This document shows, in pieces, positions 45,990 to 58,769 of a stretch of DNA of 64,000 nt (position 1 is the stretch's first letter; each line of letters begins with the position of its first letter). The stretch is taken from the NCBI GenBank assembly GCA_022844405.1, contig JALHLV010000001.1, positions 124,001 through 188,000 of the forward strand, written 5' to 3'. The notes under the pieces are model-generated. The model had not been told where the DNA came from. It saw nothing but the letters and a program-made list of their open reading frames with translations, and did not search any database. Made by a program: the position numbers and the translations under genes. This DNA comes from Sphingomonadales bacterium. Lineage in GTDB: Bacteria; Pseudomonadota; Alphaproteobacteria; SMXS01.

Positions 45990-46967
45990 ATGGCATTCCT
46001 TCCCGTCGAACAGGCCCCGGCCCGCATCAACCGCAGCGAGCTGGCCGTGCCCGGCTCCAATTCCCGGTTCCTCGAGAAGGCCGCCCAGTCGGAGGCCGAC
46101 GTGGTGTTCCTCGACCTCGAGGACGCGGTCGCTCCCGACGACAAGGAACGCGCCCGCAGGCTGGTGATCGACGCCATCAACGATCTGGACTGGGGCCGCA
46201 AGACCGTCTCGGTGCGTATCAACGCCACCGACACCCACTACATGTACCGCGACGTGGTCGACCTGATGGAGAACGCGGGCGAGCGGCTCGACCTGATCAT
46301 GCTGCCCAAGGTCGACGTGCCCGAGGACGTCTACGCCCTCGACATGCTGTGCACCCAGATCGAGACCGCCAAGGGCCGCAAGAAGCGGGTCGGCTTCGAG
46401 TTGATCATCGAGACCGCGCGTGGCCTGATGAACATCGACGCCATCGCCGGCGCATCCAAGCGCAACGAATCGCTGCATTTCGGCGTCGCCGACTTCGCCG
46501 CCTCCATGAAGATGCGCACCACCCAGATCGGCGGCCCGCACCCGGACTACGTCGTGCTGTCCAATGCCGACGAGGCCGGCAGGCGCGACACCTACTGGGG
46601 CGACATGTGGCACTACGCCATCGTCCGCATGGTGGTCGCGGCCCGGTCGCACGGCCTGCGGCCGATCGACGGCCCGTTCGGCGACTTCTCCGATCCCGAC
46701 GGCTACCGCGCCCAGGCCAACCGTGCCGGCGTGCTCGGCTGCGAGGGCAAGTGGGCGATCCATCCGTCGCAGGTGACGCTGGGCAACGAGCTGTTCAGCC
46801 CGTCCGAGGTCGAGGTCACCAAGGCCAAGCGTATCCTGGAGGCCATGGTCGTTGCCCAGAAGGAAGGCCGTGGCGCCGTCGCCCTTGACGGCAAGCTGAT
46901 CGACCTGGCCTCGATCCGCCAGGCCGAGGTGCTGATCGCGACCGTGGAAAAGCTGAAGGCGCTGTAA
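45990..46967 (+). CDS. HpcH/HpaI aldolase / citrate lyase beta-like CoA-ester lyase
   Basis: A 325-residue TIM-barrel enzyme of the CitE/malyl-CoA lyase group. The start INRSELAVPGSNSRFLEKAAQSEADVV and FLDLEDAVAPDDKERAR contain the conserved metal-binding aspartate/glutamate region, with IMLPKVD, ELIIETARGL and a C-terminal GCEGKWAIHPSQV block that is typical of CoA-ester lyases. Likely malyl-CoA, methylmalyl-CoA or a similar thioester lyase. ATG 45990 with AAGAGG upstream. Whether it feeds the CoA pathways around meaB is an inference. Confidence 0.88.
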   Translation: MAFLPVEQAPARINRSELAVPGSNSRFLEKAAQSEADVVFLDLEDAVAPDDKERARRLVIDAINDLDWGRKTVSVRINATDTHYMYRDVVDLMENAGERLDLIMLPKVDVPEDVYALDMLCTQIETAKGRKKRVGFELIIETARGLMNIDAIAGASKRNESLHFGVADFAASMKMRTTQIGGPHPDYVVLSNADEAGRRDTYWGDMWHYAIVRMVVAARSHGLRPIDGPFGDFSDPDGYRAQANRAGVLGCEGKWAIHPSQVTLGNELFSPSEVEVTKAKRILEAMVVAQKEGRGAVALDGKLIDLASIRQAEVLIATVEKLKAL

Positions 46968-47081
46968 CAGTTTGCCTTTGATTTCCCTTCCAGAGGCAGC
47001 AACCAGCATGACCGGCCACTTGGTCGGCGACCGGTTCATGCCATGGTCGTCAAGGAAGGAGCCTGGGACGGCAGGCCGTTT

Positions 47082-47405
47082 TCAGGCGATCGCCCGCAAC
47101 CCCTTTGCCTTGATGAGGTTCAGGAGTTTCAGCGACGGGCCGTTCGGCCGCTTCTCGCCCCGCTCCCACTTGCTGACGGCGTCCCTCCGGACGTTGAGGT
47201 AATGCGCGAACACAGGCTGGGAAACCTGTTCACGCTCGCGCAGCGCCCGGATTTCTTCCGGAGACATGGGATCGACCGGAGTCAGGCACAGGGCATCGAA
47301 CTCACGCATTGTCGACTTGTCGATGACGCCGGCACGATGCAGGCCGGCGGCGGCCCCATGCACCGATGCTAGAATACCGCTTTCCGCCTTAGCCTTCTTC
47401 GACAT
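47082..47405 (-). CDS. HTH antitoxin, HigA/NadS-like
   Basis: A 107-residue protein from ATG 47405, chosen because GGAGGT lies 8 bases upstream, inside the toxin gene's end. The C-terminal part is an XRE HTH: EQVSQPVFAHYLNVRRDAVSKWERGEKRPNGPSLKLLN. The preceding TPVDPMSPEEIRALRER is typical of HigA-like antitoxins paired with RelE-type toxins. It overlaps the toxin gene by 17 bases. Confidence 0.82.
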   Translation of the reverse strand: MSKKAKAESGILASVHGAAAGLHRAGVIDKSTMREFDALCLTPVDPMSPEEIRALREREQVSQPVFAHYLNVRRDAVSKWERGEKRPNGPSLKLLNLIKAKGLRAIA

Positions 47406-47772
47406 CCTCATATACCTCCATGATCTCACCGGCGGTGCTGGCTTTCTCAAGTGCCTTGGCATCAAGCCCCAGCATTAGGTCGGCCAAGGCCCGCAACGCC
47501 TTCAGTTCCTTCGGCGAGATGTTCGCCTTGTGGCTTTTCGCGAAGCCATGGACGAAGAAGCTGTGTGCGCCAACCTTGAACAGGACGATTATCCGAAATC
47601 CGCCGGACTTTCCTCCACTCGCACGTGCAATCCGCTGCTTGAAGACGTTGCCACCCAGATCGGCATCCCAGCGACCATCGGCGACAGCGCTCGCGGCCTT
47701 CAGCAATTCGGTGTCAGGCAGTGCGGCCTTTCGGGCAAATCTGGCGAACTCTTTTGTCTTGAAGACGCGCAT
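47389..47772 (-). CDS. HigB/RelE-like type II toxin
   Basis: A 127-residue protein. KTKEFARFARKAALPDTELLKAA, WDADLGGNVFKQRIARASGGKSGGFRIIV and FFVHGFAKSHKANISPKELKALRAL fit the RelE-like HigB toxin family (pfam06296 type), which cleaves ribosome-bound mRNA. It is first in the operon, toxin before antitoxin, as in higBA. A strong promoter lies upstream at 47787-47814. The start is weakly supported by a ribosome-binding site, which may hold toxin expression low. Confidence 0.85.
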   Translation of the reverse strand: MRVFKTKEFARFARKAALPDTELLKAASAVADGRWDADLGGNVFKQRIARASGGKSGGFRIIVLFKVGAHSFFVHGFAKSHKANISPKELKALRALADLMLGLDAKALEKASTAGEIMEVYEDVEEG

Positions 47773-47786
47773 GAATTCATCGCTTG

Positions 47787-47814
47787 TATATAGCTCTAAG
47801 GACTATACTGTCAA
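47787..47814 (-). promoter_or_regulatory. Promoter of the higBA-like operon
   Basis: On the minus strand: consensus TTGACA (47814-47809), a 16-base spacer and TATATA (47792-47787), ending 15 bases before the toxin ATG. A TATAG...CTATA inverted repeat (47788-47806) lies between them, a possible antitoxin operator. Confidence 0.65.
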
Positions 47815-47861
47815 ATATAGATCATACCTCTTGTTGACCAGTCTCGTTCAGAGCGAGTCTA

Positions 47862-48506
47862 CTACTCCGCCGCCTGGCTCGCCTGCTCGGCGGCGTGGTC
47901 GATGGCGCGCAGCAGCATGTCGGTTTCCTGCGCGCCCACCATCACCAGCCGCTGGTCGATGATGAAGCAGGGGACCCCAGAGACGCCCATGCGGCGGGCG
48001 ACGGTTTCCTCGCGCAGCACCCGCTCGCGGTCGGCGCCGCTGGCCAGCAGCTTGGCGACTACGCCGGCGTCCATGCCGGCTTCCCTGGCCACCTTCACCA
48101 GCACGGCGGGATCGCCGATGTCCGCGCCGTCCATGAAGTACGCGCGGAACAAGCCCTCGATGACCGCGTCCTGCACGCCGGCGGTGTGGGCCCAGTGGTT
48201 GAGGCGGTGGGAGTCGAGGGTGTTGGGGATGCGCTGCTGCTTCTCCAGCGCGAACTCCAGGCCTTCTTCCCGGGCGGTGGCGGCGACCACCTTGTAGACG
48301 CCCTTGGCCTGGTCGGTGCCGCCGAACTTGGCCTGCATGTAGGCCTTGCGGTCATAACCCTCGCGCGGCGTGTCCGGGTTGAGCTGGTAGGGCCGCCAGA
48401 TCACGCTGAACGTGATGCCGGGCCGGGCGGCGATCGCCTTCTCCAGGCGCCGCTTGCCGATATAGCACCAGGGGCAGATGGAATCCGAGATCACGTCGAT
48501 TTGCAT
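47862..48506 (-). CDS. DsbA family oxidoreductase (FrnE-like)
   Basis: A 214-residue thioredoxin-fold protein. CPWCYIGKRRLEKAI gives the C-x-x-C site, and the helical insert and SGVPCFIIDQRLVMVGAQ, with the cis-proline, are typical of the FrnE/2-hydroxychromene-2-carboxylate isomerase-like branch. No signal peptide, so it is likely cytosolic. Start ATG 48506 rather than further upstream because the open frame before it is GC-skewed and lacks homology. Role: thiol-disulfide exchange or stress tolerance, inferred from family. Confidence 0.88.
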   Translation of the reverse strand: MQIDVISDSICPWCYIGKRRLEKAIAARPGITFSVIWRPYQLNPDTPREGYDRKAYMQAKFGGTDQAKGVYKVVAATAREEGLEFALEKQQRIPNTLDSHRLNHWAHTAGVQDAVIEGLFRAYFMDGADIGDPAVLVKVAREAGMDAGVVAKLLASGADRERVLREETVARRMGVSGVPCFIIDQRLVMVGAQETDMLLRAIDHAAEQASQAAE

Positions 48507-48718
48507 GAAATTACCATACCCCCGGCGCCCGGGGGCGTGTGAGTCAAAATTCGCCACATCGGCGGTGCGGCCGTGCACGAGGTGCCTGATCCGGGTTAGC
48601 AAGTTCGGGAGGTTTCGGGTACAAGACTCGCTCCGGCGCCAGGCTGCTGGCCGGTCAATCGTCCGGGCGTGCGCAGCGCTCCTTTGAAACGAACAGGGTT
48701 CGTAACGATATCCTCATC

Positions 48719-49675
48719 ATGGAAGCAGTCCTCGAATTCGAAAAGCCCATCGCGGAACTCGAAAGCAAGATCCGCGAACTGAAACGCCTCTCCGACGGCG
48801 GCGGGGTGAATGTGGTCGATGAGGTGGTCCGCCTCGAAGGCAGGCTGGAGCAGCTGCTGCGCCAGATCTACAAGGACCTGAACCCCTGGCAGAAGACCCA
48901 GGTGGCCCGCCATGCCCGCCGGCCGCATTTCGGCGACTATGTGGAGGCCCTGTTCACCGACTACACTCCGCTCGCGGGCGACCGCGGCTTCGGCGACGAC
49001 CAGGCGATCCTGGGCGGCCTGGCGCGGTTTCGCGGCGAGGCGGTGCTGGTCATGGGCCACGAGAAGGGCAGGGACACGGAAACCCGCCTGAAGCACAATT
49101 TCGGCATGGCCCGGCCCGAGGGCTACCGCAAGGCGGTGCGCCTGATGGCGCTGGCCGACCGGTTCCGCCTGCCGCTGATCACGCTGGTCGACACGGCGGG
49201 CGCCTATCCCGGCGTCGGCGCCGAGGAGCGCGGCCAGGCCGAGGCCATCGCCCGCTCGACCGAGGCGTGCCTCAATCTGGGCGTGCCGCTGGTCGCCTGC
49301 ATCGTCGGCGAGGGCGGCTCGGGCGGCGCCGTGGCGCTGGCGGCCGGCAACCGGGTGCTGATGTTCGAGCACGCGATCTATTCGGTGATCTCGCCGGAAG
49401 GCTGCGCCTCGATCCTGTGGCGCAGTCCCGACTACGCCGAGGACGCCGCAACCGCGCTGAAGCTGACCGCCCAGGATTTGAAGAGGCTCAAGGTGATCGA
49501 CGATATCGTCGCCGAGCCGCTGGGCGGCGCGCACCGCGATCCGGCCAGGGCCATCGACCGGCTGGGCGCCGCCATCGCCGGCGCGCTCGATTCGCTGTCG
49601 GGCAAGAGCGCCGAGACGCTGCGCGACGAGCGCCGCCGCAAGTTCCTCGCGCTGGGGACCGCCGGTGTCGCGTAA
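48719..49675 (+). CDS. accA: Acetyl-CoA carboxylase carboxyltransferase subunit alpha
   Basis: A 318-residue cytosolic subunit. It starts with the typical coiled N-terminal region [18 protein letters not shown], then [50 protein letters not shown] (the carboxybiotin/acetyl-CoA region) and the oxyanion motif [12 protein letters not shown]. With AccD it transfers CO2 from carboxybiotin to acetyl-CoA, making malonyl-CoA for fatty-acid synthesis. The following gene starts at GTG 49665, overlapping its stop by 11 bases. Confidence 0.96.
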   Translation: MEAVLEFEKPIAELESKIRELKRLSDGGGVNVVDEVVRLEGRLEQLLRQIYKDLNPWQKTQVARHARRPHFGDYVEALFTDYTPLAGDRGFGDDQAILGGLARFRGEAVLVMGHEKGRDTETRLKHNFGMARPEGYRKAVRLMALADRFRLPLITLVDTAGAYPGVGAEERGQAEAIARSTEACLNLGVPLVACIVGEGGSGGAVALAAGNRVLMFEHAIYSVISPEGCASILWRSPDYAEDAATALKLTAQDLKRLKVIDDIVAEPLGGAHRDPARAIDRLGAAIAGALDSLSGKSAETLRDERRRKFLALGTAGVA

Positions 49676-50105
49676 CGTCATCGTCCTTGTCCTCGCGCTG
49701 CTCGGGGCGCCGGCGGCGGCGAACGCGCAGGTCGATATGTCGGCGCCGCCGTCCGACGCGCCCGCCGGTCAGCAGGCTCCGGCGCAGCGCGATCCGACCA
49801 TCACCATGTTCGACAATTTCTCGATCTCGGGCGTGGTGGCGGGGCTGTGCAAGCCGCCCGACGAGGCGACCATGGGCCGCTTCATGCGCAACCTCAACGT
49901 CGTCCACCATGTCATGATCCGGCAACTGCGCCAGCAGATGCCGGACAAGTCGCCCAAGGAGATCGGGGACATCCTGCTGAACCGCATGCAGAACCTGAAC
50001 CAGGTGGCGACCAGCGCCGTCCAGCAGAAGGGCTGCACCGATCCCGAGATCGTCAAGCTGCTCGACACCTTCACCGTCAATTCATCGCTGGATCTTACGA
50101 AGTAG
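49665..50105 (+). CDS. Hypothetical secreted protein downstream of accA
   Basis: A 146-residue protein from GTG 49665, which overlaps the end of accA by 11 bases. The signal peptide [17 protein letters not shown] is clear. The mature part contains [24 protein letters not shown] and [21 protein letters not shown], with two cysteines that could form a disulfide, and looks helical. I recognise no characterised family. Convergent with secA across 30 bases. Confidence 0.65.
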   Translation: MSRNVIVLVLALLGAPAAANAQVDMSAPPSDAPAGQQAPAQRDPTITMFDNFSISGVVAGLCKPPDEATMGRFMRNLNVVHHVMIRQLRQQMPDKSPKEIGDILLNRMQNLNQVATSAVQQKGCTDPEIVKLLDTFTVNSSLDLTK

Positions 50106-50135
50106 CCATGGCCTGGCGACGCCTGATCCAGCGCC

Positions 50136-52841
<2,706 letters not shown>

Positions 52842-53011
52842 GCAAGACCCTGCTTTCTCGCCCGATGGCCGGGCGACCCACACATCGGGGACACATAAGA
52901 CCGGTACAGGTTGATGTCAATGAACCCTCGGGCGCATCTTCGATCTGGGTTTGAAGGTGACGACGGAAGCGGGCACAATGTTCGAGTCCAACAACGGGCG
53001 AGGGAATTGCC

Positions 53012-53383
53012 ATGAGCGACAATCAGATTGCGCCACAGACCGGTTCGACCGACATGGGCATCATTGCCTACATCTGCTACGCCGTAGGACTGTTCTCGGG
53101 CATCGGCGCCGTGGCGGGCGTGGTCATCGCATACACTCAGCGCGGCCAGAATGCCGGAACCTGGAGAGAAAGCCACGATACGTGGCTGATCCGGACGTTC
53201 TGGGTCGGATTGGCCGGCATGTTCGTGAGCTGGATGCTGGTCATCACCATCATCGGGATGATCATCGGGTTTCCGCTCATGGTCCTGGTGTGGATCTGGT
53301 ACCTTATCCGGCTGGTGAAAGGCTGGATGGCTTATGATAAGAAGCAGCCCGTCGCCAAGCCCGACGACCTGCTTTTCGGCTGA
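53012..53383 (+). CDS. DUF4870-like small membrane protein
   Basis: A 123-residue protein with three hydrophobic helices: IAYICYAVGLFSGIGAVAGVVIAY, WVGLAGMFVSWMLVITIIGMIIGF and LMVLVWIWYLIRLVKGW. The middle YTQRGQNAGTWRESHDTWLIRTFW and the end KPDDLLFG match a family of small Tic20/DUF4870-like proteins. GAGGGAATT precedes the ATG. Function unknown. It lies between the divergent secA and argJ. Confidence 0.75.
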   Translation: MSDNQIAPQTGSTDMGIIAYICYAVGLFSGIGAVAGVVIAYTQRGQNAGTWRESHDTWLIRTFWVGLAGMFVSWMLVITIIGMIIGFPLMVLVWIWYLIRLVKGWMAYDKKQPVAKPDDLLFG

Positions 53384-53438
53384 GAGCCGGGTATCGGGCC
53401 CCTAAGCGGAAACACAAAGCCCTTGGAGTTGGACGAAA

Positions 53439-54670
<1,232 letters not shown>

Positions 54671-54674
<4 letters not shown>

Positions 54675-55207
54675 TCGCCATCAGCCGACGTATCGAGACG
54701 GACCGTCTCGTCTTGCGCCCTTACAAGCGCGCCGACCTGCCGTTCATCCCGGCGCTGATCGGCGATTGGGAGGTGGCGCGCTGGCTGTCGCGGGCGCCCT
54801 ATCCCTATACCGACAAGGACGCCAGGGACTGGCTCGGCATCGCGCGGCGCATCCGCTGGTGGCGGCGCGGGCTGCCCTATGTGATGACGCGGCGCGACGA
54901 CGGCGCGGTCATGGGCGGTGTCGGCATCAGCTTCGACGACAACGAGGTGGGCTATTGGCTCGGCCGGCCGTTCTGGGGGAATGGTTACGCAACGGAATCG
55001 GTTAAGGGGATTTCCGCATGTGTTTTCTCACATTATGGGCTGGACCATCTGTGGGCCGGCGTGATGCAGGGGAACGACCGTTCGTGCCGGGTGCTGGAGA
55101 AGGCCGGGTTCGAATGGAAGGGCATGCGCCGCTATCGGCTGCGTGACGGCGAGGGCGACGTGCATCATTACCGGCTGGAACGCGACTCCTGGAGCTTTAC
55201 CCCATGA
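54671..55207 (+). CDS. GNAT family N-acetyltransferase (RimJ/RimL-like)
   Basis: A 178-residue acetyltransferase from TTG 54671, which overlaps the argJ stop in the form TTGA. ISRRIETDRLVLRPYKRADLPF is the typical RimJ/RimL start, VGYWLGRPFWGNGYATES is the acetyl-CoA-binding motif, and GNDRSCRVLEKAGFEWKG follows. It acetylates an amine of a protein or small molecule; the target is unknown. The mutT start (ATG 55204) overlaps its stop by 4 bases. Confidence 0.82.
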
Positions 55208-55614
55208 GCGAGCCGAAACCGATCGTGCTGGTCGCCGCCGTCGCGCTGGTGGACGTGGACGGTCGCGTGCTGATCGCCCAGCGGCCTGAGGGCAAGTCCA
55301 TGGCCGGGTTGTGGGAGTTCCCCGGCGGCAAGGTCGAGCCGGGCGAGACGCCCGAGGCCGCGTTGATCCGCGAACTGGAGGAGGAGCTGGGCATCCAGAC
55401 CTGGGCGAGCTGCCTGGCGCCGTTCACCTTCGCATCGCACACCTACGAGAGCTTCCACTTGCTGATGCCGCTGTTCGTCTGCCGCAAGTGGCAGGGAACG
55501 CCCGTGGCGCGCGAGCACGCGGCGCTGAAATGGGTCCGGCCCGTTCGGCTGTCCGACCATCCCATGCCACCCGCCGACGTGCCGCTGGTGGCCATGCTGC
55601 GAGATCTGTTGTGA
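55204..55614 (+). CDS. mutT: MutT-like Nudix hydrolase
   Basis: A 136-residue Nudix hydrolase. The Nudix box is complete at about 42-64: GKVEPGETPEAALIREL followed by EEELG. The remainder, with LIAQRPEGKSMAGLWEFPGG, matches MutT/8-oxo-dGTP diphosphatases. It sanitises oxidised nucleotides. It overlaps the GNAT gene by 4 bases and the next gene by 4 bases, within the argJ-GNAT-mutT-DUF2459 chain. Confidence 0.93.
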   Translation: MSEPKPIVLVAAVALVDVDGRVLIAQRPEGKSMAGLWEFPGGKVEPGETPEAALIRELEEELGIQTWASCLAPFTFASHTYESFHLLMPLFVCRKWQGTPVAREHAALKWVRPVRLSDHPMPPADVPLVAMLRDLL

Positions 55615-56243
55615 GTCCGTGGCGCTGGCCGGTCCGCCTGCTGGGCGGCATCGCGGGCGCCGTGCTGCTGTACTGGACGGTCGCCGCCGTGGCGATGTTC
55701 GTGCCGGTCAACAGGGAGTTCACGCAAACACCTGATGGAATAGAGATTTTCCTGTCCTCCAATGGCGTCCACGCGGACGTCGTCGTGCCGGTCGCCAACG
55801 ATATCAAGGACTGGCGAGCGGAAGGGCTGGTTACCCGTCCGGACACGCACTACCTGGCATTCGGCTGGGGCGAGCGCGACTTCTACCTGCAAGTCCCGAC
55901 CTGGGCGGATTTCCGCCTCACCGTCGGCATCCGCTCGCTGCTGTGGCGGCCCACGCTGATGCATGTCACCGAATGGCGGGCGCCGCGCCGGGACGCCGTG
56001 CGGCTGACGATCTCGAAGGCCCAGTACGCACGCCTGGTGCGCTCGATCAGGGCGGGATTTGCGCCTGGACCCGTGCGCGTCCTGCCGGGAACGGGCTATG
56101 GAGAGAACGACAATTTCTATGATGGAGCAGGGGCTTACAGCATGTTCATGACATGCAATCAATGGACGAACCGCGCGCTTGCCGAGGCCGGCGTGCGCGC
56201 CGTGCTGTGGTCGCCGCTGCCGTTTGGCGTGATGCGCCGCTAG
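55611..56243 (+). CDS. DUF2459/TIGR02117 family protein
   Basis: A 210-residue protein from GTG 55611, overlapping the mutT stop in GTGA form. One N-terminal hydrophobic segment (LLGGIAGAVLLYWTVAAVAMFV) may be an anchor or signal. IEIFLSSNGVHADVVVPV, YLAFGWGERDFYL and MTCNQWTNRALAEAGVRAVLWSP are conserved; the last resembles a Cys/His-type hydrolase-like segment. Function unknown. Convergent with the host-attachment-family gene, overlapping it by four bases. Confidence 0.85.
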   Translation: MSPWRWPVRLLGGIAGAVLLYWTVAAVAMFVPVNREFTQTPDGIEIFLSSNGVHADVVVPVANDIKDWRAEGLVTRPDTHYLAFGWGERDFYLQVPTWADFRLTVGIRSLLWRPTLMHVTEWRAPRRDAVRLTISKAQYARLVRSIRAGFAPGPVRVLPGTGYGENDNFYDGAGAYSMFMTCNQWTNRALAEAGVRAVLWSPLPFGVMRR

Positions 56244-56713
56244 CTCTGCAGCAAGGGCTTGCCGATGTCGAGCGGCGCCAGATGCCTGGCCAGCTCCGGT
56301 TCGGGGACGTTGGTAAGGTCCTTGCCGAGCTCGGCACGCAGCCGGGCGCCGATGTGGCCATTGGACAGCTTGCGGATTTCGCCCAGCGTCCGCGGCGCGG
56401 CCACCAGGAACAGATCGTCGAACTTTCCCTTCAGCGCGGCGGCGTCAAGATAACTCACCAGGTCCTTGACGAATTTGTGCTTTTCCAGGGATTGCGGATC
56501 GCTGTGCGGCGCCATGCTGGAGCGCCGGGGGCCGGCGCTGGAGAAGCTGCGGCCGGGCCTGTCGGTGACCAGCTCCTGCGTCAGGCGGCGGGCGGCTTCC
56601 GAATCCAGCTCGTTGACCAGCTTGAGTTTCAGTCCCGATCCGGAGGTTGAGTAAATCCGCGCCTTCGCGCTATCGGCGATTGCGATCCAGGACCTTATCT
56701 TCTTTCCATGCAT
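56240..56713 (-). CDS. Host attachment family protein
   Basis: A 157-residue protein with IRSWIAIADSAKARIYS at the start, then HKFVKDLVSYLDAAALKGKFDDLFLVAAPRTLGEIRK, characteristic of the host attachment protein family (pfam10116). Named from an Agrobacterium attachment gene, but the molecular role is unclear; the fold is related to the eRF1/Pelota-like domain. No signal peptide is present, so it is probably cytosolic. Overlaps the DUF2459 gene by four bases tail to tail. Confidence 0.85.
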   Translation of the reverse strand: MHGKKIRSWIAIADSAKARIYSTSGSGLKLKLVNELDSEAARRLTQELVTDRPGRSFSSAGPRRSSMAPHSDPQSLEKHKFVKDLVSYLDAAALKGKFDDLFLVAAPRTLGEIRKLSNGHIGARLRAELGKDLTNVPEPELARHLAPLDIGKPLLQS

Positions 56714-56761
56714 GTCGCACCTAACCCTTTGTCGTTGTTTACTAAACGTACATCGGAGCCG

Positions 56762-57685
56762 TTAGGGGCGCTTCCAGGGCCGGGGTGAGGTTTTTTCCCC
56801 GGCCGATTGTTCTTGGGTGCCCAGGACCTGGGCGAGACGCATTGTAGCACTGCCGGGCGCCAGTGGCTTCTGCTGACTTTCGTGCGGCGCCCAGCCGGTC
56901 AGGAAAACGATGTCGAAGGTGGCGGGGACGCGCCCGTCCCGCCGCGCGTAAAGATCGTGATAGGCTTCCATGGCCGCAAGCAGCGTGCGGCGCTTCAGCG
57001 GCGCCTTGTGGCGCTCGATCACGGCGTTCGCCTCGCCCATCCCCTGCAGGTCGCGCATCAGGCCGAAGGCGTCGGCATAGTCCACGGTGATCCTTTCCAC
57101 GTCAGCCACCGGCAGCGCGAAGCCGGCCCGCTGCAGCAGGCCGCCGGCGTCGCGGATGTCGGCGAAGGGTGAAACGCGCGGCGCGACGCCTGGTTCCATC
57201 GCCAGTTCGGCCTGCATCATGGCGTGGCGCAGCTCGGTCAGGGTGTCGCCGCCCAGCATGGCGGCCAGGAACAGGCCGTCGGGCTTGAGCGCGCGGTTGA
57301 GCTGGATCAGCGCGCCGGGCAGATCGTTTACCCAGTGCAGCGACAGCGCCGACACCGCCAGGTGGAACGATTCCTCGGCGAACGGCAGCAGTTCTTCATC
57401 CGCGGCGACCCGTGCTCCCGGCGCCCGCGCCGCCATGCTCGGCGACAGATCGGCCGAAACCAGCGTCTCCACGTCCGGCCGCGCCGCCAGCAGCCGGCCC
57501 AGCGCGCCGGTATGGCAGCCCAGGTCGAGCGCCACGGGGAACCGGCGGCTGATGTCGAGCAAGCGGTCGGCGATCCGGTCGGCGGCCTCGGCCTTGAGGA
57601 ACTCGAAGCCGGCGAATCCTGCCGCACGCTGGTCGCGGCGCTGCCGCACCAGGCGGCGGTCGAAGATCTCCATGGCGGTGCTCAT
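56762..57685 (-). CDS. Methyltransferase domain protein, NDUFAF5/BioC-like
   Basis: A 307-residue class I SAM enzyme. The start FDRRLVRQRRDQRAAGFAGFEFL and the SAM motif ALDLGCHTGALGRLL with SADLSPSM match the NDUFAF5-like group. VSALSLHWVNDLPGALIQLNRALKPDGLFLAAMLGGDTL follows, and GVAPRVSPFADIRDAGGLLQRAGF is typical. Human NDUFAF5 hydroxylates an arginine of complex I subunit NDUFS7, so a role in complex I assembly is possible. Some relatives are annotated BioC. Confidence 0.88.
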   Translation of the reverse strand: MSTAMEIFDRRLVRQRRDQRAAGFAGFEFLKAEAADRIADRLLDISRRFPVALDLGCHTGALGRLLAARPDVETLVSADLSPSMAARAPGARVAADEELLPFAEESFHLAVSALSLHWVNDLPGALIQLNRALKPDGLFLAAMLGGDTLTELRHAMMQAELAMEPGVAPRVSPFADIRDAGGLLQRAGFALPVADVERITVDYADAFGLMRDLQGMGEANAVIERHKAPLKRRTLLAAMEAYHDLYARRDGRVPATFDIVFLTGWAPHESQQKPLAPGSATMRLAQVLGTQEQSAGEKTSPRPWKRP

Positions 57686-57738
57686 GAAGCGTATATGGCA
57701 CGCCTGCCGTTACCCGCAAAGTCTGATAGCATGGCCCC

Positions 57739-58488
57739 ATGCTGGGTGCTGTTTCGCAGATCGGACGTCATGTGCTCGATGCGGTGTTCCCGCCGCAATG
57801 CCCGGTTTGCGCCGCCATCGTCCAGGAGCATGCCCAGCTCTGCCCCGCCTGCTGGAGCCGGGTCCGCTTCATCGGCGCGCCGTACTGCACCTGCTGCGGC
57901 GTGCCGCTGGAGTTCGACGTCGGCGCCGACGCGCTCTGCCTGCAATGCCTGACCGACCGCCCGGCGTTCGACCGGGCGCGCGCGGTGATGCTGTATGACG
58001 ACTTCAGCCGCGGCCTGGTGCTCAGGTTCAAGCACGGCGACCGGCTCGATCCGGCGCCGGTGTTCGCCCGCTGGATGGCGCGTGCCGGCCGCGAGCTGCT
58101 CGACGGCGCCGACATCATCGCGCCGGTCCCGCTGCACTGGACCCGGCTGCTGTCGCGCCGCTACAATCAGTCGGCGATCCTGGCCCGCCACATCGCCAGG
58201 GCCGGCGGACCCGCATTCGTTCCCGACCTGCTCACCCGCACGCGCCGCACGCCCAGCCAGGGCGCCATGAACCGCAAGGAGCGGGCGAGCAACGTCCGGG
58301 GCGCCTTCGCCCTGTCGCCGCGTCATGAAGGTATCGTGAAGGGCCGCCGCATCGTGCTGGTCGACGACGTGCTGACCACCGGCGCCACCGCCGGCCACTG
58401 CGCCCGGGCGCTGCGCAAGGCCGGCGCCGAGCGCGTCGATGTGTTGACGCTGGCGCGTGTTGCGTTGCCCGACCAGGCTTCTATATAG
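57739..58488 (+). CDS. ComF family phosphoribosyltransferase-like protein
   Basis: A 249-residue protein with an N-terminal double zinc ribbon (CPVCAAI, CPACW, CTCCG, CLQC pairs, about 19-75) and a PRTase domain. The PRPP loop is VLVDDVLTTGATAGHC. RYNQSAILARHIAR and RTPSQGAMNRKERASNVRGAF are ComF signatures. ComF helps import of transforming DNA in competent bacteria, but non-competent genomes also have it. Its 5' end faces the methyltransferase gene divergently. Confidence 0.9.
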   Translation: MLGAVSQIGRHVLDAVFPPQCPVCAAIVQEHAQLCPACWSRVRFIGAPYCTCCGVPLEFDVGADALCLQCLTDRPAFDRARAVMLYDDFSRGLVLRFKHGDRLDPAPVFARWMARAGRELLDGADIIAPVPLHWTRLLSRRYNQSAILARHIARAGGPAFVPDLLTRTRRTPSQGAMNRKERASNVRGAFALSPRHEGIVKGRRIVLVDDVLTTGATAGHCARALRKAGAERVDVLTLARVALPDQASI

Positions 58489-58511
58489 GGGGAACGGACC
58501 AGGAGTTGCCC

Positions 58512-58769
58512 ATGGCTGACATCGTCATCTACACCTCGGCGTTCTGCGGCTATTGCGCCCGCGCCAAGCGGCTGCTGAAGGAAAAGGGCGCCCAATTCGA
58601 CGAGATCGGCGTCGACATGAATCCATCGCTGCGCGAGGAGATGATGGAGAAGGCGGGCGGCCGCTACACCGTGCCGCAGATCTTCATCAACGGCCTGCAC
58701 GTGGGCGGCTGCGACGACCTTCATGAGCTCGACGCGCGCGGCGAGCTCGACAAGCTGCTGGCCGCCTGA
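58512..58769 (+). CDS. grxC: Glutaredoxin 3
   Basis: An 85-residue glutaredoxin with CGYC at 12-15, TVPQIFI (cis-Pro loop) and GGCDDLHEL (glutathione-binding). The start ATG 58512 has CAGGAG upstream, rather than the ATG 58506. It reduces disulfides using glutathione. The stop overlaps the next gene's ATG by one base, so the two are coupled. Confidence 0.94.
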   Translation: MADIVIYTSAFCGYCARAKRLLKEKGAQFDEIGVDMNPSLREEMMEKAGGRYTVPQIFINGLHVGGCDDLHELDARGELDKLLAA

